This document shows, one piece after another, positions 58,401 through 62,567 of a DNA stretch of 62,567 nucleotides. The DNA comes from Bacteroidales bacterium Bact_19. GTDB taxonomy: Bacteria; Bacteroidota; Bacteroidia; Bacteroidales; ML635J-15. The notes beneath the pieces were generated by a model. That model was not told the origin of the DNA and ran no database searches. It worked only from the letters and a program-made list of their open reading frames with translations. Each line of letters opens with the position of its first letter. The stretch's first letter is position 1. A program made the translations under genes and the position numbers. The stretch lies in assembly GCA_001603595.1 (NCBI GenBank), contig LUZK01000030.1, forward strand, positions 1 through 62,567. Direction: 5' to 3'.

Positions 58401-58900
58401 CCGTCGAGTTGTAAATTCAATCCCGAATTTAAAGAAACATTCTGGTTGTTACCAAAATTAACACCTCTACTTATGCTTCCTCTACGGGATAGATCTTTGT
58501 TTAGATTGGCATCTCTCAGATAATCTCTTTCAATAACATAATCATATTTCTTTTCAGGTAATCTTTCTGCTTTTAGATGTTTACTCTTATCGAATAATGA
58601 AATCGGCTTTGAATAATTTACCGGAAAAACTTTGTATTCTACAGCAATACTATCATATTTGGGGATTTCTTTAAAAATAATTGCTGACTTGAAAAAATCA
58701 AATTCATAATTAAAATTTAAAAGTTGTTCATTCTTTATGTCGTAAAATTTTATGCTTTCCTGCCAGATGCTTAAAGTATCAATTAAGAGTGTGTCTGATT
58801 TTATTTGAAATATTTTTCTGCGAGTATTAATAAGATTTTGAGATTTTACTTCTGGTAAAATAGTAATAAAAACAAACAATATTATTAGAATTTTCTTCAA
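55436..58900 (-). CDS. Large outer-membrane protein of unknown function
   Basis: A 1154-residue protein with a signal peptide (MKKILIILFVFITILPEVKS). The first 350 residues form beta domains, the rest looks like a large barrel of alternating aromatic/polar strands, ending in GVQMRAFF, with a C-terminal aromatic residue as in outer-membrane proteins. A segment near residues 310-350 (VIDYNTGEITFTPKQPI) resembles a motif in SprA (TVDYNLGRVKIINQGI), so it may share a domain with the T9SS translocon. It is not SprA itself, which is intact at 10.2 kb. Single gene; the ATG gives a clean signal peptide. Confidence 0.78.
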   Translation of the reverse strand: MKKILIILFVFITILPEVKSQNLINTRRKIFQIKSDTLLIDTLSIWQESIKFYDIKNEQLLNFNYEFDFFKSAIIFKEIPKYDSIAVEYKVFPVNYSKPISLFDKSKHLKAERLPEKKYDYVIERDYLRDANLNKDLSRRGSISRGVNFGNNQNVSLNSGLNLQLDGKLNEEIYIVAAISDNNIPIQPEGNTQYIQEFDKVFIKLYNENLALTFGDFELRKPTGFYMNYLKKVQGASISVKQEKYVKDKKFGLESSLSGAATKGKFHRLELRGQEGNQGPYKLTGANNEQNIIILAGSEKVFVDGILQVRGLDNQYVIDYNTGEITFTPKQPINKDKRIIIEFEYTEKSYTRFLIGSTNKVTYGNSEFYLNFYQEKDSKNSPIDQDLTPYERFLLMQAGDNTEFARVPAFDSIGFSTEEIRYELRDSIVKEEYFDSIFVYSTNPIKAIYRVRFVYSGPNKGNYKRSINTVNGRVFEWVAPENGIPQGDYEPYKILISPEQKQLINFGVNVKLDEKTTFSTEIAISNNDKNTFSNKDADDNQGLACISSLERSFLKNDKNLLSVKITYSYQQKYFRGIENYRTPEFTRDWNFKEFYPESDENFLNFTLNFNSKNSLNSKLEYNLLKRGSVYTGNNGGIQLNYQIKKLNISGKAYILDAETQVFVSRFIRHNFLVTQSFKYFMIGVGEEAENNQLKDNNQNVLNNNSFAFQSFNCFVKTIDSTKLQLETNYKLRKDFLATNYELSPATQSDNLSFILNYNLSSNHRISSTATFRRLNISDNSLYSNPSENNLVGRLEYSYKILKGVFSGSCFYETGSGMERKIEFSYLEVPTGQGVYTWTDYNNNGIKELDEFEVAFFNDQANYIRIFIPSSEYIKTYSNQFSYVLNTNPDAVWQRSEFKIKKFISRFSNQFAFRTGTKNTSDEFFVYANPFINNIEDINILSMNQNIRNSFSFNRTNPKFGADYIYQLTNNKMLLISGFETRNNYLNTFQTRYFFSPNIGIEGKLNFGRRVYNSEFFNNKNYLINNNFYEGTVIYQPNVNLRFSGTYILKNKINLSGTEVLNSNEAKIEGNFFTAKKSFINSSFSIIYNNYNSQTNTPIAYEMLEGLQPGLNFTWNVTIQRMLTNGLQINIIYNARKSPGVKVIHNAGVQMRAFF

Positions 58901-58989
58901 TTTTTTTGCTCGTAAAAAAGATTTAACGCAATAATTACAAATAATGTTTTAAAAATAAAAAAATTAAATTTTTTCTATGTCAAAATTAT

Positions 58990-58997
58990 TATTTTTG
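58990..58997 (+). promoter_or_regulatory. -7 element for kbl
   Basis: TATTTTTG fits TAnnTTTG, 29 bp before the ATG. Confidence 0.45.
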
Positions 58998-59025
58998 TTG
59001 CAAGTAATCATTAAAAATATCAGAT

Positions 59026-60216
59026 ATGTACAGCGATTTTAAGAGCTATTTACAAAAAGAAATCAGTGATATCAGAGAAGCCGGTCTTTATAAATCGGAA
59101 AGGATAATTGTATCACCGCAAGGAGCTGAAATTGAGTTAAATACCGGACAAAAGGTATTAAATTTTTGTGCAAATAATTATCTTGGACTTTCGAACAACC
59201 CTCAGCTTATAGAGGCTGCAAAAAAAGCCCTGGATTCTCACGGCTATGGCATGTCCTCCGTAAGATTTATTTGCGGAACAACTAATCTTCATAAAGAATT
59301 GGAAGCAAAAATTGCAGAATTTTTCGGTACCGAAGATACCATTTTATATGCAGCTTGCTTTGATGCAAATGGTGGAGTTTTTGAACCACTGCTTAACGAA
59401 CAGGATGCAATAATTTCGGATTCTTTAAATCATGCTTCCATCATTGATGGTGTTCGTCTTTGTAAAGCTCAGAGATTCAGATATGAAAATGCTAATGTTG
59501 AGGATCTCGAAAAACAATTGATTGCTGCCAAAGATTGCAGATTTAAACTCATAGTAACAGACGGAGTTTTCTCCATGGACGGAAATGTCGCTCCTCTTGA
59601 TAAAATTTATCAGTTGGCAGAGAAATATAACGCAATGATTATGGTTGACGAATCGCATTCTGCCGGTGTTGTCGGAGAAACCGGACGCGGAGTTACCGAA
59701 CATTTTAACCTTAAAGGCAAAATAGAAATAATTACCGGAACCTTAGGAAAAGCTTTTGGTGGTGCTATAGGCGGATTTACTACCGGTAAGAAAGAAATTA
59801 TTGAAATGCTTCGTCAACGGTCAAGACCATATTTATTCTCAAATTCAATTCCTCCGATGGTTGTTGCTGCCGGTATAAAAATGCTCGAAATGATGAGTGC
59901 GACTAACGAACTTCAGGATAAACTCCACTTTAATACAAAATATTTCATGGAGAAAATGTCCAACATCGGATTTGATATTAAACCTACGCAATCTGCTATT
60001 TGTGCAGTAATGTTATACGAGGCAAAATTAGCTCAGGATTTTGCTGCCAAACTGCTCGAAGAAGGTATTTACGTTATTGGCTTTTCATATCCGGTTGTTC
60101 CTAAAGGGCTTGCAAGAATAAGAGTTCAGTTGTCGGCAGCTCACGAAATTCACCATCTTGATAAAGCTATATATGCATTCACAAAAGTTGGAAAAGAAAT
60201 GGGTGTAATAAATTAA
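59026..60216 (+). CDS. kbl: Glycine C-acetyltransferase (2-amino-3-ketobutyrate CoA ligase)
   Basis: A pyridoxal-phosphate enzyme that splits 2-amino-3-oxobutanoate with CoA into glycine and acetyl-CoA, the second step of threonine breakdown. The 396-residue protein is normal for the alpha-oxoamine synthase family: FCANNYLGLSNNP, SVRFICGTTNLHKELE, DESHSAGVVG and the cofactor lysine, Lys242, in TGTLGKAFGGAIGG. Its partner threonine dehydrogenase is not in the window. Other alpha-oxoamine synthases (BioF, serine palmitoyltransferase) share the motifs, but the GMSSVRFICG motif and N-terminus fit Kbl best. A terminator follows. Confidence 0.94.
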   Translation: MYSDFKSYLQKEISDIREAGLYKSERIIVSPQGAEIELNTGQKVLNFCANNYLGLSNNPQLIEAAKKALDSHGYGMSSVRFICGTTNLHKELEAKIAEFFGTEDTILYAACFDANGGVFEPLLNEQDAIISDSLNHASIIDGVRLCKAQRFRYENANVEDLEKQLIAAKDCRFKLIVTDGVFSMDGNVAPLDKIYQLAEKYNAMIMVDESHSAGVVGETGRGVTEHFNLKGKIEIITGTLGKAFGGAIGGFTTGKKEIIEMLRQRSRPYLFSNSIPPMVVAAGIKMLEMMSATNELQDKLHFNTKYFMEKMSNIGFDIKPTQSAICAVMLYEAKLAQDFAAKLLEEGIYVIGFSYPVVPKGLARIRVQLSAAHEIHHLDKAIYAFTKVGKEMGVIN

Positions 60217-60218
60217 AA

Positions 60219-60243
60219 AAAAGCCGGTTTAACCGGCTTTTTT
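60219..60243. terminator. Bidirectional terminator between kbl and the acidic protein gene
   Basis: AAGCCGGTT and AACCGGCTT are perfect arms with A and T tracts outside, so it can serve both convergent genes. Confidence 0.88.
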
Positions 60244-60244
60244 A

Positions 60245-60679
60245 CTAAATGTCTTCATCGTCAATATCATCAATATTATCTACATCATCTACTTCATCAT
60301 CGATATCATCATCAAAATCATCATCATCATAACTGTCGTCATCAAAGTCATCTTCTGAGTTGCCCAATACTTCATTAAGATAATCCAATTCGGCATACTT
60401 GTCTGAAAACTCTTCTTTTACGGTCTCTTTCAATATTCCGTCTTCGTCGTAATCATCATCGGCAAAAACAATATCCAAAGCCTCTTGCTTTGTCATTCGT
60501 ACTAAATAGTACTTGTCTTCTGTTTCAAAAGGAAGTGCACTAACTAATTTACCGTCTTTGTCTGTAAAAGTTATTAAATGCTGGCTAAATCCATTGGGAT
60601 AAGTCAGTTTAATCTGTTCCTGAATTTCTTTAGGCAACTTTTCGTAATCTTTTATCACTCTTAATTTATTTCCGTTCAT
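60245..60679 (-). CDS. Small protein with a very acidic C-terminal tail
   Basis: A 144-residue cytoplasmic protein. Residues 1 to about 75 form a compact domain (MNGNKLRVIKDYEKLPKEIQ, then FSQHLITFTDKDGKLVSALP, YYLVRMTKQEALDI). The last 50 residues are almost all Asp, with Ile, Val and Tyr. The tail resembles those of RNA polymerase delta subunits or DNA-mimic proteins, but the N-terminal domain is not one I can place. The start is well supported. The family seems to be typical of Bacteroidetes; function unknown. Confidence 0.8.
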   Translation of the reverse strand: MNGNKLRVIKDYEKLPKEIQEQIKLTYPNGFSQHLITFTDKDGKLVSALPFETEDKYYLVRMTKQEALDIVFADDDYDEDGILKETVKEEFSDKYAELDYLNEVLGNSEDDFDDDSYDDDDFDDDIDDEVDDVDNIDDIDDEDI

Positions 60680-60709
60680 TGTGCTCTATATTTAATTTTT
60701 TTTTTTACT

Positions 60710-60717
60710 TAATTTTG
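60710..60717 (+). promoter_or_regulatory. Possible -7 element for the transglutaminase-like protein gene
   Basis: TAATTTTG fits TAnnTTTG. It leaves a leader of about 100 bases before the ATG at 60827, longer than usual here. Confidence 0.35.
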
Positions 60718-60826
60718 CGGTGTAAAAGTGATAAAAATTTTTAAACCTGCAACAATCTTAAAAAAAATTTTTTTCATTTTTTTTGATGGTACAATAATTG
60801 TTTCTTTGGATACAAAAATTAAGTGT

Positions 60827-62567
60827 ATGAAAAATATTTTTTTTGTCGGTGTTTTACTGTTATTTGGAATTTATACAGTTGCTCAAGTTGATACGGCATT
60901 CTATAACAAACTTAAAAATGATTATGAAAGGTTTTTTATAGAAGAAACTAAGAATTTTGAAAAATTTAAAGAAGACAGAGATAAAGAATTTCTCGAATTT
61001 TTAAAACAAGACTGGGAAAATTTTAAATTATTTTCCGAACAAAAACCAATAACATTGCCGGGTCCGGATAAAATTCCTGTTTATGATAAAAAAAATGAGA
61101 AAACTCCAGCTAAAAAACTCTCTCAGAAAAAATCAAACATCACCGAAGAAAATGAAGTATATCAAATAAGTTCTAATTATGTTAATATACCTGTTTCGGA
61201 AACTCCTGCCTCTAAAAAAGATTATGATGATTTAACGTTGAATTTTTACGGTTCTGATTTTAATTTGATTTTTCCAAAAAAGTTTAAAGAAATAGAGATA
61301 AGTTATGTTAACGAATCAAATATTGCAAATTTTTGGGAATCGATCCTCGAAACCGATTATTACAGAGTAGTGGGTCAAATGCTTGATTTTAAAAAGTATC
61401 ATTCTCTTAATGACTGGGGATATTATAAATTGGTTGAAAATTGTGCATCACGTATTTATGAAAATACTAATTCCGCAAAATTACTCACATGGTTCTTACT
61501 TTCAAAATCGGGTTACAGAGTAAAAGTAGGCTATTCCGGAACAAATATTTATTTGTTAATTCCTTCGATAAATACAATTTACGGTTATTCATATTTTGTG
61601 TTGGATAATTTAAAGTATTACATTTTTGAAAACGGGTCGGGAGTGAAAACAATATACACCTTCCGCAGTAATTATCCCGAAGCAAATCAAATAATGAATT
61701 TTAACATTTATCAAACTCCGGTATTGGGGGATCTTGTTGTTATTAAGAAACTGAGTTTTGAGTATAATGGAAAAACTTACAATTTTGATATTAACTATAG
61801 TAAGAATCTTATTGATTTTTATAACGACTATCCTCAGGGAGAAATTCAGATATTTTTTAATGCAGGGATTTCTTCTTATGTAAAAGAATCTTTGAATAAA
61901 AATATTTATCCGATTATAAAGGATATGGGAGAACTTGAGGCTGCAAACTTTTTGCTTGCTTTTGTTCAGCTTGCATTTGATTACCAAACCGATCAAGAAC
62001 AATTTGGATACGAGAAGTTTTTCTTCCCCGAGGAAATTTTCCATTATAAATATTGCGATTGTGAAGATAGAGCAGTGTTTTACTCATATCTTGTCCGACA
62101 ATTTCTAAACTTGCCTTTGGTAGCTCTTAATTATCCCGACCACGTTGCAACTGCGGTTAAATTTAACGAGTTAATAAACGGAGCTTATTATCTTATTGAC
62201 AACAGCAGGTATGTAATTTGTGATCCTACATACATAAACGCTCCGGTTGGACTATGTATGCCTGAATATGTTAAATCAGAAGTTAATATTATAAAACTTA
62301 GATCTTCGGAGTCTGTTTATAACATTAATGACGATATCTGGAAAAATTTTGTGGCTAAAGGCTTTATTAAAACTAATTATTCAGGAGATATTGTAAATCC
62401 TTCAAAAAATTTATGGTTATTGACCGGACTTATAGAGGACGAAATTGTTTATAATAACAATACCATTAAACCTGCAGAAAACGAATCAATGGCATTTGTT
62501 GCAAAATCAAACGATAAAGCCGAAATTCTACATATTGAACTTATTCACGGAAATGGAAGTCTAATGC
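60827..62567 (+). CDS. Secreted transglutaminase-like protein (3' end outside window)
   Basis: An open frame from the ATG at 60827 to the right edge of the window, 580 codons, with no stop yet. A signal peptide (MKNIFFVGVLLLFGIYTVAQ) is followed by a coiled, charged stretch (about 25-75), a beta-rich middle part, and a transglutaminase-core domain with its catalytic triad: Cys in YCDCEDRAVFYSYLVR, His in NYPDHVATAV, and Asp in VICDPTYIN. Members act as cysteine proteases or amide-transferring enzymes in the periplasm. The C-terminus is not visible, so I cannot tell whether a sorting domain follows. Unusually long N-terminal region before the catalytic core. Confidence 0.85.
   Translation, partial: MKNIFFVGVLLLFGIYTVAQVDTAFYNKLKNDYERFFIEETKNFEKFKEDRDKEFLEFLKQDWENFKLFSEQKPITLPGPDKIPVYDKKNEKTPAKKLSQKKSNITEENEVYQISSNYVNIPVSETPASKKDYDDLTLNFYGSDFNLIFPKKFKEIEISYVNESNIANFWESILETDYYRVVGQMLDFKKYHSLNDWGYYKLVENCASRIYENTNSAKLLTWFLLSKSGYRVKVGYSGTNIYLLIPSINTIYGYSYFVLDNLKYYIFENGSGVKTIYTFRSNYPEANQIMNFNIYQTPVLGDLVVIKKLSFEYNGKTYNFDINYSKNLIDFYNDYPQGEIQIFFNAGISSYVKESLNKNIYPIIKDMGELEAANFLLAFVQLAFDYQTDQEQFGYEKFFFPEEIFHYKYCDCEDRAVFYSYLVRQFLNLPLVALNYPDHVATAVKFNELINGAYYLIDNSRYVICDPTYINAPVGLCMPEYVKSEVNIIKLRSSESVYNINDDIWKNFVAKGFIKTNYSGDIVNPSKNLWLLTGLIEDEIVYNNNTIKPAENESMAFVAKSNDKAEILHIELIHGNGSLM

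Noticed and set aside
61485-62044. Minus-strand open frames opposite the transglutaminase-like gene
   Set aside because: The plus-strand frame has a signal peptide and a catalytic triad; the opposite frames have nothing recognisable.

Overview
The window is AT-rich, gene-dense bacterial chromosome from a member of the Bacteroidota (Bacteroidetes). Evidence: the type IX secretion/gliding protein SprA beside ruvA and gcvH; a PorP/SprF protein; a gliding-associated C-terminal (CHU_C) protein; three T9SS type A sorting domains; TonB receptors with a carboxypeptidase-like N-terminal domain; a GT3 glycogen synthase fused to an alpha-glucan phosphorylase; and many starts preceded by the Bacteroidetes -7 element TAnnTTTG rather than a Shine-Dalgarno. 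The family or genus cannot be fixed from this. I saw no rRNA, tRNA, IS element, prophage or CRISPR array.

Layout. 1-3.0 kb: two membrane proteins (the first cut by the window edge) and a potassium channel with a C-terminal zinc ribbon. 3.2-6.6 kb: an HD phosphohydrolase-lpxD operon bracketed by two long perfect AACY tetranucleotide arrays, then riboflavin synthase. 6.5-9.5 kb: a flippase-like protein and an asparagine-synthase-like protein. 9.5-18.1 kb: ruvA-sprA-gcvH. 18.1-26.5 kb: ispD-like gene, the glycogen synthase/phosphorylase fusion, queG, a secreted protein and thiL. 26.5-45.9 kb: the accessory core, described below, with a LamG protein and ribosomal protein L31 embedded in it. 46.0-51.1 kb: GlmU-like protein, lon (with a sigma-54-type promoter) and der. 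51.1-62.6 kb: an ORF-poor stretch, secreted and outer-membrane proteins, doxX plus a broken FMN reductase, kbl, an acidic protein and a transglutaminase-like protein cut by the window edge.

The most interesting region is 26.5-45.9 kb, which I read as a phosphate-scavenging island. It holds a PhoB-like response regulator with no kinase beside it, a beta-helix lipoprotein plus TonB receptor, a small carboxypeptidase-like-domain protein, and a six-gene minus-strand operon: phosphate-selective-type porin, purple-acid-phosphatase-like enzyme, PhoD-type alkaline phosphatase, CHU_C adhesin-like protein, PorP/SprF and a TonB receptor. Both phosphatases carry T9SS sorting domains. Upstream of three transcription units are 6-bp TTAAC-like direct repeats with an 11-bp period. 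In two of these, one half-site lies exactly 26 bp before a TAnnTTTG element, which is what an OmpR/PhoB-type activator site would look like.

The same operon carries a cluster of lesions: an in-frame TAA in the porin, a 2-nt insertion in phoD, an in-frame TAA plus a 1-nt homopolymer shift in the CHU_C gene, and an A7 run that puts the natural ATG of the phosphatase out of frame. An FMN reductase at 54.9 kb is also split by a TAA. Either the operon is decaying, or these are sequence errors or slippage sites; reads would decide.
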